The notes: generated by a model from the letters alone, not told the origin. Shown: positions 7,814 to 17,006, numbered from the stretch's first letter. The stretch: DNA of 64,000 nt from Chryseobacterium balustinum (GCF_900168205.1 NZ_FUZE01000015.1:40623-104622); one strand, 5' to 3'. Numbers and translations: made by a program.

Positions 7814-9919
7814 ATGCAAATCAGATCTTTTTTTCAAATTACGCTTAATACCGATCAGGAAAACATCATCCAAAATTTAGAAGATTTTTTGGAAAGCAAT
7901 GACTCTGTATTTTTATTAAAGGGTTATGCTGGAACTGGAAAAACGACTTTGGTAAAAGGAATTATTGATGCCTTAAATGCAGAGAAAAAGAGATTTTTGG
8001 TTTGCGCACCAACAGGTAGAGCAGCCAAGATATTGAGAAATAAAACAGGATATGGTAAAACTATCCATTCAACTATTTATGATTTCGATAATTTACAGAC
8101 CATTAATTCTGATAAAGAAGATCTTGCAGAACATTCCTTTCAATATTATTTTCCAGTAGTCAAGTTAGAACTAAACACCATCATTATTGTAGATGAAGCT
8201 TCTATGATCTCTTCCAGAGAAAACAAAAATGAACTTTTTACATTTGGCTCCAACATTTTACTGAACGATTTGCTAACGTTTGCTCAGCTTCATAATAACA
8301 CTAATAACAAAATAATTTTCATCGGTGATCCCGCCCAGTTGGCTCCAGTTGGAGATAACAATTCTTGGGCTTTAGAAACTTCTTTTTTTGCTGAAAAGAA
8401 AATTGGAGTAAGAGAAGTGTTTCTTACTCAAGTAATGAGACAAAAAGATAATTTGATTTTAGAAAACGCAATGTCTATACGAAACTGCATAGATCATCCC
8501 ACTAAGCGAGAATTGAAGTTTAAGTTTGATGAAGAATCTTGTCACAATTTCAACAGCAAAAATATTGTAGAAAAATATTGCGCACTTTTTCCTAAACCAA
8601 ATTTTGACAATGGGGTGATTATTAATTACTCTAACGCGCAAAACTATTGGTATAACAAGGAAATTAGAGAAAAATATTTTCCAGATTCACCAAATATTGC
8701 CGTAGGAGATTTGGTACAAATCATAAATAACAATTATCATAAATACAAAACCGAAATTTACAACGGAGAATTTGCAATTGTTGTGAATGTTGGTGACATT
8801 ATAAAACAATCTGCTCCCGTTTTTGTAGATGTAAATGGAGAGAAAAAGAAAAAAGTAATAGAACTTACTTATAGAAAAGTAACTTTGAGATTGCCTGATT
8901 TTGATGAAGACGTTGAAGCTTACATTAATGAAACACTGTTACAATCTACGAGTAGAGATTTAAAAATAGATGAAATGAAAGCGGTTTACATCAATACGCT
9001 CATGAGATTTCGAGATGTAAATCCAAATTCAAAAATTAATTCTGAGCAATTTAAAAATTTTCTGAAAAACGATGATTTCTACAATGCAATTCGGATTAAG
9101 TATGGTTACTCTATCACAGGTCATAAAGCACAAGGTGGAGAATGGAAGCAAGTCTTTGTAGATTATTCTGGAAGAGCAAGTTTATCAAAAGACGCTTTGC
9201 GATGGTCTTATACTTCAACAACAAGAGCTTCTGAAATTTTATATGCAATTAATTTTCCTGATTTTGGACAATTTTATAAACTGAAATTTTCAAATGTGGA
9301 AAGTATCTCATCGGTGCCAAATAACGCTTTAAATTTTGAAAAAGTACCGACGTCACCATTTCATCAAGTTACAGCCCACAAATGTAAAAGTTGGTTGTAT
9401 TGGAATGTTTTAGAAAAACTTGAAGATTCAGATTTTATCATCGAAAGTATTATTTCTGAAGAATACTGTGAGAAATATACTTTCAGATATTTTGACGAAT
9501 TAGTATCTGCGCAAATATTTCATAAGTTATCTGGATTTTACGAGAAAGACTTCATCCTTACAGCCGGAAATGATGAACCGTTTCAAAAATTACAAGAAGT
9601 CCTGATAAAACCGAATCAAGTGCAATTTCCATCTGCATACAAAGCTTCAGAAGCTTTCTTAGAAGATATCTATTCTATTATTTCAGCTGCTTGTACAGAT
9701 TTGGGAATACAGATTTACAATGTTGTCGAAAATTTAGAAAATTATAACGTGGCCTATTATTTTGAAACCTTTAACAAATTATCTTACATTCAATTCTGTT
9801 TCAAAAAATCCAAAGAATTTACAACCGCAATAGTAAAAACTTCCGGTCATCTACAAGATGAAAAATTGATAAAATTAATAGAAAAAATTACAGAATATGC
9901 TACAATCTCAACAAATTAA
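7814..9919 (+). CDS. ATP-dependent RecD/UvrD-like superfamily 1 DNA helicase
   Basis: This 701-residue protein has Walker A GYAGTGKTT near residues 37-45, the CAPTGRAAK motif Ia that follows it in RecD/Pif1 helicases, a DEAS motif II (IIIVDEAS, near 125), GDPAQLAPVG (motif III type) near 173 and a UvrD_C_2-type end (SITGHKAQGGEW, then TSTTRASE) near 435-480. These belong to 5'-3' superfamily 1 helicases. The last 220 residues have no motif I know and may bind the partner protein. The gene overlaps the next by 23 bases, which implies translational coupling to the TPR/cold-shock protein. A defence role is suggested by location; a repair role is equally compatible. Confidence 0.8.
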   Translation: MQIRSFFQITLNTDQENIIQNLEDFLESNDSVFLLKGYAGTGKTTLVKGIIDALNAEKKRFLVCAPTGRAAKILRNKTGYGKTIHSTIYDFDNLQTINSDKEDLAEHSFQYYFPVVKLELNTIIIVDEASMISSRENKNELFTFGSNILLNDLLTFAQLHNNTNNKIIFIGDPAQLAPVGDNNSWALETSFFAEKKIGVREVFLTQVMRQKDNLILENAMSIRNCIDHPTKRELKFKFDEESCHNFNSKNIVEKYCALFPKPNFDNGVIINYSNAQNYWYNKEIREKYFPDSPNIAVGDLVQIINNNYHKYKTEIYNGEFAIVVNVGDIIKQSAPVFVDVNGEKKKKVIELTYRKVTLRLPDFDEDVEAYINETLLQSTSRDLKIDEMKAVYINTLMRFRDVNPNSKINSEQFKNFLKNDDFYNAIRIKYGYSITGHKAQGGEWKQVFVDYSGRASLSKDALRWSYTSTTRASEILYAINFPDFGQFYKLKFSNVESISSVPNNALNFEKVPTSPFHQVTAHKCKSWLYWNVLEKLEDSDFIIESIISEEYCEKYTFRYFDELVSAQIFHKLSGFYEKDFILTAGNDEPFQKLQEVLIKPNQVQFPSAYKASEAFLEDIYSIISAACTDLGIQIYNVVENLENYNVAYYFETFNKLSYIQFCFKKSKEFTTAIVKTSGHLQDEKLIKLIEKITEYATISTN

Positions 9920-11402
9920 AGAACTTAGACAGTCTGGTAAACTTCAAGAGGCTTTAGAATTGGCTACGGTAGATTTAGAGCAAAATCAAGATAATATTTA
10001 CGCTAAAAGAAACATCAGTTGGGTATATTGGATGTTTTTAAAAGACCATGCTGAAAAATCAGATATTAAGAATTTTATTTTATACCTTATTAAAGTTAAA
10101 GAGTTAAATCTTCCCGAAAATGAAACAATGCTTTTTGATACAATTTCTTGGAAAATAGGAACTTTTCTTTTTCAATTATTAAAACTTCAGAATATTCCAT
10201 TCTCTGAGGTTTTCAATATTATTGACATTGCAAAAAACTTTCATTATTCTAAGCCGTCAGATAGTTATAGCTTTCTTTTGAAAGCGGCACATAAAGCTCT
10301 CAAAACCAATAGAGATAAGTATATCTCTTTTATAAATTGGTGGAATCTTGAAAATTTAAGACCCGAAGATTTTGAAAAAGAAGTTTTGCCCAATGGTAGA
10401 ATGATTATGTCTATTGCAGAGCAGGTTTATACTGCATATTACAAAGCACTGATACCCAATCAAGAAAATCAAATAGAAAAAAATGTTGTGCTGGCAAATG
10501 TGCAAAAGATTGATGACATTGTAGAAGAGCATTCTGATTATATCTACCTAATATATTTCAAAGCTCAAATGCTTTTAGCAATTGGAGAAAAAGAAGAGTT
10601 GAAGAAAAGTTATCTGCCATTTGCTCAAAAAAAAGCTACCGAATTTTGGGTTTGGGATTTAATGAGTCAAATTGTAGATTCCGAAGAAGAAAAATTATCT
10701 TGCCTTTGCCAAGCTTGTAAATCGGGAAGAGGAGTAGAACAAATGAAAACTGGATTATATCTTAGAATGGCAAACTATTTTTTAAGCAAAAATATGCTTC
10801 CAGAAGCCAAATGCGAATTGCTGAAGATAAAAAAAATAAAAGAAGAATATCAACAAAAAGTGCCCGCAGAAGTAACTAATCTATTGCTTTCTGAAAGACT
10901 CAGTTCAATTGTAGAAACTATTTCAAATAATTCTTTCTACAATAGCAAAACCTCTGAAGTAGACACCATTTTATTTTCGAATCTTCCATCACAAAACATA
11001 TTTGTATCACATATTAACCATGATAAAAATATTATCAATTTTATCACAGCAGATGATAAAACAAGTCACTTCAAACACGAAAGAATAAATCCGAAGTTAA
11101 AAATATTTGTTGGTGATGTGTTAAATGTTCGGTTTTCACAATTTTCTGTAGAAAATATTTCAAGATTAAATACTCTCAAAAAAGGAACTGATGATTCAAT
11201 GAAACATAAAAATTTAAAATCAATTACTGGAATTTTGAAAATTAATCCTAAAGGTTTTGGCTTTCTAGAAGATGTTTATTTCCCTAAAACTTTAATTGAA
11301 AAAAATAATTTTAAAGACGGTGAAAACATAGACTTTGTAGCCATTAGAAAATACAACAAAGAAAAAGAAACTTTAGGTTGGAATTTTTTAAAACTTCAAT
11401 GA
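9897..11402 (+). CDS. TPR-like repeat protein with C-terminal cold-shock/OB fold
   Basis: A 501-residue protein whose first 330 residues are helical with TPR-like spacing, beginning KELRQSGKLQEALELA. The C-terminal 65 residues (SITGILKINPKGFGFLEDVYF) match the cold-shock OB fold, in which GFGF is the nucleic-acid-binding RNP1-type element. Between them is a second strand-rich, possibly OB-like segment (NIFVSHINHDKNIINFI). The architecture suggests a scaffold that binds single-stranded nucleic acid beside the helicase, whose 3' end it overlaps by 23 bases. Related TPR plus OB proteins occur in bacterial conflict systems of the TOTE type; membership here is not shown. Confidence 0.65.
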   Translation: MLQSQQIKELRQSGKLQEALELATVDLEQNQDNIYAKRNISWVYWMFLKDHAEKSDIKNFILYLIKVKELNLPENETMLFDTISWKIGTFLFQLLKLQNIPFSEVFNIIDIAKNFHYSKPSDSYSFLLKAAHKALKTNRDKYISFINWWNLENLRPEDFEKEVLPNGRMIMSIAEQVYTAYYKALIPNQENQIEKNVVLANVQKIDDIVEEHSDYIYLIYFKAQMLLAIGEKEELKKSYLPFAQKKATEFWVWDLMSQIVDSEEEKLSCLCQACKSGRGVEQMKTGLYLRMANYFLSKNMLPEAKCELLKIKKIKEEYQQKVPAEVTNLLLSERLSSIVETISNNSFYNSKTSEVDTILFSNLPSQNIFVSHINHDKNIINFITADDKTSHFKHERINPKLKIFVGDVLNVRFSQFSVENISRLNTLKKGTDDSMKHKNLKSITGILKINPKGFGFLEDVYFPKTLIEKNNFKDGENIDFVAIRKYNKEKETLGWNFLKLQ

Positions 11403-11542
11403 TCGCCATCTAAATCTTTAATCAAATAATTGACCTATCCCTTTAGTTAAAAATCATTTTGTAAGAATGAGAAGCTGTTTTAATATTGTGAAAAATCTTA
11501 GGACGCCCATTTAAGTGGTCATCTTACGACTAACCTACAATC

Positions 11543-11550
11543 TATTTTTG
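11543..11550 (+). promoter_or_regulatory. Possible -7 element (TATTTTTG)
   Basis: It matches the flavobacterial TAnnTTTG -7 box and lies 15 bases before the start of the SLOG-fold gene. No TTG is found at the right distance upstream, so the promoter is only half supported. No terminator is seen between the preceding gene and this site. Confidence 0.3.
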
Positions 11551-11565
11551 TAGAAAATTTAAAGT

Positions 11566-11916
11566 ATGAACATTGCAATAGTAGGCGGTCGAGATTTTGA
11601 CGACTATGATCTTTTGAAAAAAACGCTTAATAATTTCATTGAAAATAAATCATTTCTAAATGCTATTGTTTCGGGTGGAGCGAAGGGCGCGGATACTCTA
11701 GCGGAAAAGTATGCTGCAGAACTCCAAGTTGATATGATTATTTACAAACCCAATCATAAAAAGCATGGTAGACTTGCGGCCTTACATCGAAATACAGAAA
11801 TTATTGAAACTTCCGATATTGTTTTTGCATTTTGGAATGGCAAATCTAGAGGAACATTAGACTCAATTACAAAGGCTAAAAACTTGGAAAAAAAATTATT
11901 TATCATCAACTATTAA
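11566..11916 (+). CDS. SLOG-fold (YpsA/DprA-related, DUF2493-type) nucleotide-binding protein
   Basis: This 116-residue protein has the DUF2493 signature: MNIAIVGGRDF at the N-terminus, IVSGGAKGAD near residues 41-50, then AEKYAAELQV, RNTEII and ADVVFAFWNG-like text (SDIVFAFWNG, near 87). The glycine-rich loop and the SGGAKGAD segment form the ligand pocket of the SLOG Rossmann fold, which binds nucleotides or nucleotide-derived ligands. Full family length, so it seems intact. It stands alone between a predicted -7 box and a strong hairpin terminator. Such proteins are common on phages and plasmids; a ligand-sensor role in conflict systems is known for the superfamily, but no partner is adjacent here. 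Confidence 0.8.
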   Translation: MNIAIVGGRDFDDYDLLKKTLNNFIENKSFLNAIVSGGAKGADTLAEKYAAELQVDMIIYKPNHKKHGRLAALHRNTEIIETSDIVFAFWNGKSRGTLDSITKAKNLEKKLFIINY

Positions 11917-11921
11917 ATGAC

Positions 11922-11957
11922 AAAAACAGTTCAATTAACTTTAATCGAACTGTTTTT
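11922..11957. terminator. Bidirectional hairpin terminator
   Basis: AAAAACAGTTC (11922-11932) and GAACTGTTTTT (11947-11957) are exact reverse complements with a 14-base AT-rich loop. There is a T-run on each strand. It separates the plus-strand SLOG gene from the convergent minus-strand nuclease gene ending at 11986. Confidence 0.8.
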
Positions 11958-11985
11958 ATTTGGTATACCTTGCCTTTAATTATCG

Positions 11986-13149
11986 CTATTCACTACCGTT
12001 CAAAGCATTAAAGCAATGAATAATTTTCAATACATATTCTAAAACCTGTCTATCATCTTGAAAGTTTGACTGTCCAAAATTTGGGAACTCATGTTTAAAT
12101 AATGCCCAATCATCTGTTTTCCAATCTACATTTTTAAATCCAAAACTGTTTATCAAAATATCTAATTTATCATTTGAGGTCCCATCTTTGTTTAAGCCTA
12201 TTAAAAACAGAGGGTTTCTTAAGTTTTTAATTCTAAATTGAATTCTAATTTCATTCTTATAATCGATTTCTAGAACATCTAAATCATTCTTTTCATAAAC
12301 TTTAGCATTAATATCAAACTGAGAATTCTTTATCATCTCTTCATTAAACTTTTTAGATGTAAAATTTAAAAGCTCTAACTGTTTAAGACTTAAGGCTTCT
12401 AAAAAGTTACTGTAAATCTCCCGTGAAGCTTCAAAATTTTCAGATATAATTTTAATAACTTTTTCTTTCATTTCGTTGTTTGTTGTTTGATGAGTTAATT
12501 TTTTTATTAAGTTTAAATACTGTTGCAGAGTTTCTCTGACAATTGGTTTGTTAAAAGACAATTTTGTACACTCTTCAATCCAATTTTTAATATCATTTTT
12601 ATAAGAAATAGACATATATTCTATGCCATTTGAACTGATCTGCTTACTGCTTTCTCCAAATAAAGTAAGATATAATAAACTTGCATCTGGATATTTGTTT
12701 TTATATCTCAACAGCTGATTTAACTGTTCTCCTGCGTAAATTTTATTTTCAATGACAAAACCATGGTTATTGAAATCTTTTAAAACAATATCCAATCTAC
12801 CACCAAAAGTTTGATCCTCATTTCTAAAACCAATATGCTCTTCCTTTGCGCAAATCACTTCATCCAATTTTAATGTAAATTGTTCTTGAAGAACAATCGT
12901 GTAAAATGCATTTAGAAAATCACCTCCCATTCCATGACTTCCTTTTGGATTTAAGAGTTCAGCTATCAATGCAGAATGTGTAAAAACTTCATTGGACTCC
13001 ATGCTCATAATGGAAAAAATATTAAAATTCTCTCCCGATAAAATCGCCTTTTCTTTATTAAAATCAATAAGTTGCTTTATTTGTTTTAAAAAAGTAAAAT
13101 CATTCTGAGCTGAAATTTTGTTATGACTATCAATAATTTCTCTTCCCAT
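11986..13149 (-). CDS. PD-(D/E)XK nuclease family protein
   Basis: A 387-residue protein with the conserved opening of the PDDEXK_4-like family: HSALIAELLNPKGSHGMG near residue 58, then GGRLDIVL (catalytic Asp, near 117) and FVIENKIYAGEQLNQL, the E-x-K strand near 130-135 followed by a helix with Gln. The remaining 220 residues are less conserved. It is probably a DNA nuclease in restriction or defence. It lies 10 bases downstream of the WYL regulator gene, in the same direction, at the end of a run that begins with the mobilisation genes, and finishes at the terminator at 11922-11957. Active-site residues look intact; the substrate is unknown. Confidence 0.75.
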   Translation of the reverse strand: MGREIIDSHNKISAQNDFTFLKQIKQLIDFNKEKAILSGENFNIFSIMSMESNEVFTHSALIAELLNPKGSHGMGGDFLNAFYTIVLQEQFTLKLDEVICAKEEHIGFRNEDQTFGGRLDIVLKDFNNHGFVIENKIYAGEQLNQLLRYKNKYPDASLLYLTLFGESSKQISSNGIEYMSISYKNDIKNWIEECTKLSFNKPIVRETLQQYLNLIKKLTHQTTNNEMKEKVIKIISENFEASREIYSNFLEALSLKQLELLNFTSKKFNEEMIKNSQFDINAKVYEKNDLDVLEIDYKNEIRIQFRIKNLRNPLFLIGLNKDGTSNDKLDILINSFGFKNVDWKTDDWALFKHEFPNFGQSNFQDDRQVLEYVLKIIHCFNALNGSE

Positions 13150-13159
13150 TCTTCTTTTT

Positions 13160-14074
13160 TTATAATAAATTTTCTATTCCTTTCTTTAAAAAATTAACGT
13201 ACTCGTTTCTTACATTTTGGGGTTCAATCTTTATCAGTCTTTCTGCGTGTGTGGCTAATTCTTGGTAAAAGTCGTAGGTGGGAACCAGCCGTAACTGAAT
13301 CTTAAAATTGTTTTCATCATCAACCAATATTTTTTGAGAATGATGAATAGGAAGCGATTTTACGAACTTTCTTTGCCCTGTAATAAAAGAAAGTTCAATT
13401 TTTAATGGCTCAACATCTACTGTAGAAACAATCCCAAATGAATTAACAAACATCTTTTCAATATCATATTCTTGCTTGTGAAATTGTGCATGGTGTATTT
13501 CTAAATTGGTGATTCGATCTAGTCCAAAAATTCTTAATTCAAAATCAGATTTTTGAGTATCAACGGCCAATAAATACCAGCGGTTTCTAAATTCTTTCAG
13601 AGCATACGGTTCAACCACTTTTCTGTTTCCAGTTTTTTCCCAATGCCGAACATATTCAAACGAAATTTTTTTTAAATTTTGAATCGCATGAACAAATTCA
13701 TCAAAATTATAAAGTCCGGAAGCTTGTCTTTTTTCAAATATAATTACATCTTGGTGATTACCAATTTGCTTGTAGGCGTTAATCAGAATAAAGGTATCCA
13801 ACAATGTAGAATTAGTTTCATCCGAATCAGGATCAAGTGCATGAAACTTTTTATTTGAGTTTTTAAACTGAATATTGACATTGTAAACTTCTTTGATTAC
13901 TTTCCTGTCCCGCTGAAAAGTTTTTTCACTAAATGGAAGTTGCTCTTCTCCTTCTCTGTAGGCTCGTTCTTCCAAATATTTAGCTATTTCATAATAATCA
14001 GCTCCATCTTTTTTTGATTGTAAAAAATTCACAATGTACGTCAACCTTAAAAGCGTATCTTGTCTATTGGCCAT
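13160..14074 (-). CDS. WYL-domain transcriptional regulator
   Basis: A 304-residue regulator with an N-terminal winged-helix region (residues 5-65, ending FSEKTFQRDRKVI, the recognition-helix type of this family) and a WYL domain around 130-210 (AFEYVRHWEKTG-like segment, VEPYALKEFRNRWYLLAVD). The WYL domain binds ligands, possibly nucleic acid, to switch repression. A paralogue of identical length lies at 53857-54771, also next to defence genes. WYL regulators of the BrxR/CapW kind repress phage-defence operons; control of the adjacent nuclease is inference. The start is supported by alignment of both paralogues from the Met-Ala N-terminus. Confidence 0.85.
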   Translation of the reverse strand: MANRQDTLLRLTYIVNFLQSKKDGADYYEIAKYLEERAYREGEEQLPFSEKTFQRDRKVIKEVYNVNIQFKNSNKKFHALDPDSDETNSTLLDTFILINAYKQIGNHQDVIIFEKRQASGLYNFDEFVHAIQNLKKISFEYVRHWEKTGNRKVVEPYALKEFRNRWYLLAVDTQKSDFELRIFGLDRITNLEIHHAQFHKQEYDIEKMFVNSFGIVSTVDVEPLKIELSFITGQRKFVKSLPIHHSQKILVDDENNFKIQLRLVPTYDFYQELATHAERLIKIEPQNVRNEYVNFLKKGIENLL

Positions 14075-14132
14075 GGTTTAATTTTACCTAAAGATAATTT
14101 TTAAGTCGGTCAAAAAATGACCTTTAAAAAAA

Positions 14133-14432
14133 CTATTTTTCTTTTTTTTGAAATTTTTGAAAATTTTTAAGGAGTGATTCTATATTCAATTTGCCAACAG
14201 GATTTTGGCTATGAACAAAAAAACATGGAAGATCAAGCTGCTTTTCCAAACAATACTCAACTAAAAATTTAGCACAATCGTATCCTGTCTTTCCTAACCC
14301 CAAGTCGTGATCAAAAGAAATAAAATTTGGGAATCCCCTATGTCGAATGAAGTTAACAAATTCATCATAAGAGGTAACTAAAAGAAAATTTTTTGGACAT
14401 GCTCTTACATCGTCTAAATATAAATTTACCAT
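14133..14432 (-). CDS. Cyclic-phosphate processing receiver-like (cREC) protein
   Basis: A 99-residue protein with the cREC signature: NLYLDDVRACP at the start, FISFDHDLGLGKTGYD near 48-63 and FVHSQNPVGKLNIESLL near 83-99. The acidic LDD and HSxNPVG elements place it in the receiver-derived family proposed to process cyclic phosphates in RNA-repair or conflict systems. It lies 3 bases downstream of the 117-residue gene and 58 bases before the WYL gene. It seems full length. The enzymatic role is a prediction for the family and has not been shown for this protein. Confidence 0.7.
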   Translation of the reverse strand: MVNLYLDDVRACPKNFLLVTSYDEFVNFIRHRGFPNFISFDHDLGLGKTGYDCAKFLVEYCLEKQLDLPCFFVHSQNPVGKLNIESLLKNFQKFQKKEK

Positions 14433-14434
14433 TA

Positions 14435-14788
14435 TTAAGATTGAATTTTTATAACGTATTTCTTTCCATCATTCATTGCTTCTTCAAACAAAGAAAGTTC
14501 AATTAAAATATCCGGCTCTGAAGGACTTCGATGAGACTTATGATAAAGAGATAAGCTTTCTAATTTTTTGAAATGAGTTGCATCTAGCTCCCAATCAAAG
14601 TCCGGCAAAAAACTATGGAGTTTCTCAAAAAATAATTTTTCATTGATCTTCAATTTAGCGTCCGCTTTATTTTCATCATCAACAATAAATAAAGACTTAA
14701 TAAAACCTGATTGAATTTTGAATTTATTACTATTTAGAATCTCCATTTTTTTAATTTGGAAAACAAATTTATCAGTTAAGTCAGACAA
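14435..14788 (-). CDS. Uncharacterised 117-residue protein
   Basis: I do not recognise this one. It is soluble and charged, with strand-rich N-terminal residues (KFVFQIKKMEILNSNKFKIQ), a central helix, a WELDATHFKKLESLSLYHKS segment and a C-terminal strand (KKYVIKIQS). No metal or nucleotide motif is visible. It starts 24 bases after the relaxase stop and ends 3 bases before the cREC gene, so the two are probably co-translated and may be a functional pair. The coding call rests on length, tight spacing and protein-like composition. Confidence 0.6.
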   Translation of the reverse strand: MSDLTDKFVFQIKKMEILNSNKFKIQSGFIKSLFIVDDENKADAKLKINEKLFFEKLHSFLPDFDWELDATHFKKLESLSLYHKSHRSPSEPDILIELSLFEEAMNDGKKYVIKIQS

Positions 14789-14811
14789 AATGTGACCACT
14801 CTTTTTATTTT

Positions 14812-16215
14812 TTAATACCCCTTCCCCACATCCAAAACCTTTCCAACTGCAGATCTAGTAATTTTATAAACCATCTGCAGCGGGGATTTTGGAACACTTA
14901 GTGGAATTCTAAATCCTAATTCCTTGCTAACTCCATTCATGATATTGAGTTTGCTTAATTCCTGGATTCCTGAATTTTTTAAAATCTCCTGTTTGATGGG
15001 TGAAGTAATTTGTGAAACGAGCGTTTTACTGGTTGCCTTTACTTTAGAACTCAAAATTGCCTTCCTCTCCTTCTTCTGTTGATTAAATTTCTCATAAGAT
15101 CTGGTTCTCTGAAAATGAAATTTCTGATCAAAACTCTGTTCAGATTTTTTGAAGAAATTATCCCTATTAAATCCTACTGCAATATTTTTATTAGCAACTG
15201 TTCCGGCTCGGTGATTAGATAATGGAGAAATAGATTTTCGGTGCCTTTTGTTGGGACAATTATCATATCTTGATACAATCACATGAACATGATACTGTTG
15301 TCCGCCTTTTCGCATCCCTTCTCTAATAACCTGCCCGGTTACTTTATCTTTAAACAATTGTTTTTGAAGATCTTCTACTTCTTTTTTTACATCTTCACGA
15401 GTCGAATAGCTAAGTTCATTAATTCTTTTTTGAATTTTTCGGTTAGCCATCACCCAATTGTCATTTCCTTTGTACGTTCTTTTTTCTTCAACTTTTGCAA
15501 ACCAAACCAAATCATTTTCATCCATTTTTCGTACGGAAAAGTCTTTGCCAATATCCTTTGCTTTCTGCTCACGCAACTTCTGATATTTTTCAGCAAACGA
15601 AGAGTCATTTGGAGAAATTCCCTTTGAGAATAATTCTTGCTTGGCTGAGTGGTTAATTTCTTTTTCTTCTTTTTGGCTGGGTAATTTGTCCGGATTAGCG
15701 TAAACAGTACGATCAAAATTTTCAGCATAATTTTTCATCACATCTCTCGTATATTCCCGAAGTGACTGATGTATTAAATCATTTTTTATCAGATTCAAAT
15801 ATCTACTTCCCTCTTCTGTTTTGCTCAAAATTTCCTGTTCTTTTTCACCAATTCCTTTAGACTTCAATTCGAGATTCACAACTTCATTCAGATGTTCAAT
15901 TTCATCTTTTCCGGGCGAAATATTAAGCATGAAAAATTTGCTTTCATTCTCTTTAGAACGATAACTTAAGTTGTCATCAATTTTATCGGAAGCTTGATCC
16001 TTTGTTAAAAATTTTTCCTCATTATTTTCAACATTGGTAAAAAACAAATTTTGATTTTCTATCTGCTGATCATAGTTCGAAAGTTCTAAATCTTCGCTTT
16101 CTTTTAAATCTTCAAACTCAGATTCTCTTCCAATATTTTCCTTATCAAGATACTCTAAAATGCCTTTTGAGCTGGTCGAAATTCTAGGATCGTGTTTTGT
16201 GAAAGAAATATGCAT
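14812..16215 (-). CDS. mobB: Relaxase / mobilisation protein of the Bacteroidetes DUF5712 type
   Basis: This 467-residue protein begins MHISFTKHDP...SSKGILEYLDKEN, the start typical of DUF5712 proteins, and has QQYHVHVIVSRYD near residues 302-315, the HxH metal-binding part of relaxase active sites. A Tyr-containing segment near the N-terminus could give the nucleophile. The role is nicking oriT and leading the strand into the recipient. Its ATG shares one base with the stop of the upstream coiled-coil gene (TAATG), so the two are translationally coupled. The basic C-terminal 150 residues may bind DNA or the coupling protein. The gene symbol follows Bacteroides usage and is approximate. Confidence 0.72.
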   Translation of the reverse strand: MHISFTKHDPRISTSSKGILEYLDKENIGRESEFEDLKESEDLELSNYDQQIENQNLFFTNVENNEEKFLTKDQASDKIDDNLSYRSKENESKFFMLNISPGKDEIEHLNEVVNLELKSKGIGEKEQEILSKTEEGSRYLNLIKNDLIHQSLREYTRDVMKNYAENFDRTVYANPDKLPSQKEEKEINHSAKQELFSKGISPNDSSFAEKYQKLREQKAKDIGKDFSVRKMDENDLVWFAKVEEKRTYKGNDNWVMANRKIQKRINELSYSTREDVKKEVEDLQKQLFKDKVTGQVIREGMRKGGQQYHVHVIVSRYDNCPNKRHRKSISPLSNHRAGTVANKNIAVGFNRDNFFKKSEQSFDQKFHFQRTRSYEKFNQQKKERKAILSSKVKATSKTLVSQITSPIKQEILKNSGIQELSKLNIMNGVSKELGFRIPLSVPKSPLQMVYKITRSAVGKVLDVGKGY

Positions 16216-16790
16216 TAGCCAAAAATATTATCAAATTCACCTTTACTTAAACTCGCTTCAAACTTACTTGAAAAAGGATTTTTATTAGACTGAAATTTCG
16301 ACTGAAGTAAATTAATTCTTTGCTGTAGCTTTTCGTTTTCAAGCTCTAAAATTTCATGAGAAGCGGTTAGTTTTTCAAAGTCTTTTTGAAGTTTTAGATC
16401 AACAATATTTTCAGTTTTTTGTTTTGTCTCAACATCAGATATTATTTTCGTCTCTATCACTTTTTCTGGTTTATGTAATAATTTAAAAAGCTCATCCATC
16501 TTGTCATTCACATCAATGATTTTACCAAAATACAAATCATTGTACTTGCCCAATCTTTTGTAAACACCATCAATCCTAGCATCCAGTTTGCCCTTAAAAT
16601 CGACCATATCTTTTTTCAAAGAGTCATTATCAAATCCAAACTTTTTACTGTCATTGTTTCTATAGCTAATTAACTCATTTATTAGCCTGTCCATTGACGT
16701 GATCTTATATATCTTCTTCAGATTTGTAAGATTAATATGGGTCATCTCTGAAACCACGATCTTTTTAAAAATTTCACTATTTTTTTCCAT
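16215..16790 (-). CDS. Coiled-coil mobilisation accessory protein (MobA/MobC-like position)
   Basis: A 191-residue protein with a basic helical N-terminus (residues 1-55) that could be DNA binding, a central segment with KGKLDARIDGVYKRLGKY, and a coiled coil near 118-170 (KLQKDFEKLTASHEILELEN). It directly precedes and overlaps the relaxase by one base. In other elements the gene in this place encodes the oriT-binding accessory protein of the relaxosome; that role is inferred from position. The oriT candidate at 16844-17052 lies immediately upstream, as expected. No catalytic motif seen. Confidence 0.6.
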   Translation of the reverse strand: MEKNSEIFKKIVVSEMTHINLTNLKKIYKITSMDRLINELISYRNNDSKKFGFDNDSLKKDMVDFKGKLDARIDGVYKRLGKYNDLYFGKIIDVNDKMDELFKLLHKPEKVIETKIISDVETKQKTENIVDLKLQKDFEKLTASHEILELENEKLQQRINLLQSKFQSNKNPFSSKFEASLSKGEFDNIFG

Positions 16791-16843
16791 AAATAAAATT
16801 ATAATTACCTATTTATCAATTTATTAAAAATTTTCATACCTTA

Positions 16844-16992
16844 AATTTTGGCATTATATAAATTATGATTAAATTTAATCAACTATATATCAGTACGATG
16901 GCTATAAAAGCCTCGTTCCCTCTTGCTTTCCAAATTATACGTTTAAATTTAGCAATAAATTTACAATTAAGGGGACAATAATTGCCAAAATT
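16844..16992. other. Candidate oriT region
   Basis: The stretch upstream of the mobilisation genes carries AATTTTGGCA (16844-16853) and its exact complement TGCCAAAATT (16983-16992), flanking about 130 bases. Inside is the 14-base palindrome GATTAAATTTAATC (16867-16880) and a GGGGACAAT word (about 16972-16980). Inverted repeats next to relaxase genes are usual for oriT. No nick site can be assigned by eye. Confidence 0.4.
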
Positions 16993-17006
16993 ATACCTAT
17001 TTCCAT

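Noticed and set aside
15283..15728. Frames overlapping the relaxase on both strands
   Set aside because: They lie wholly inside the relaxase gene and have low-complexity Phe/Lys composition.
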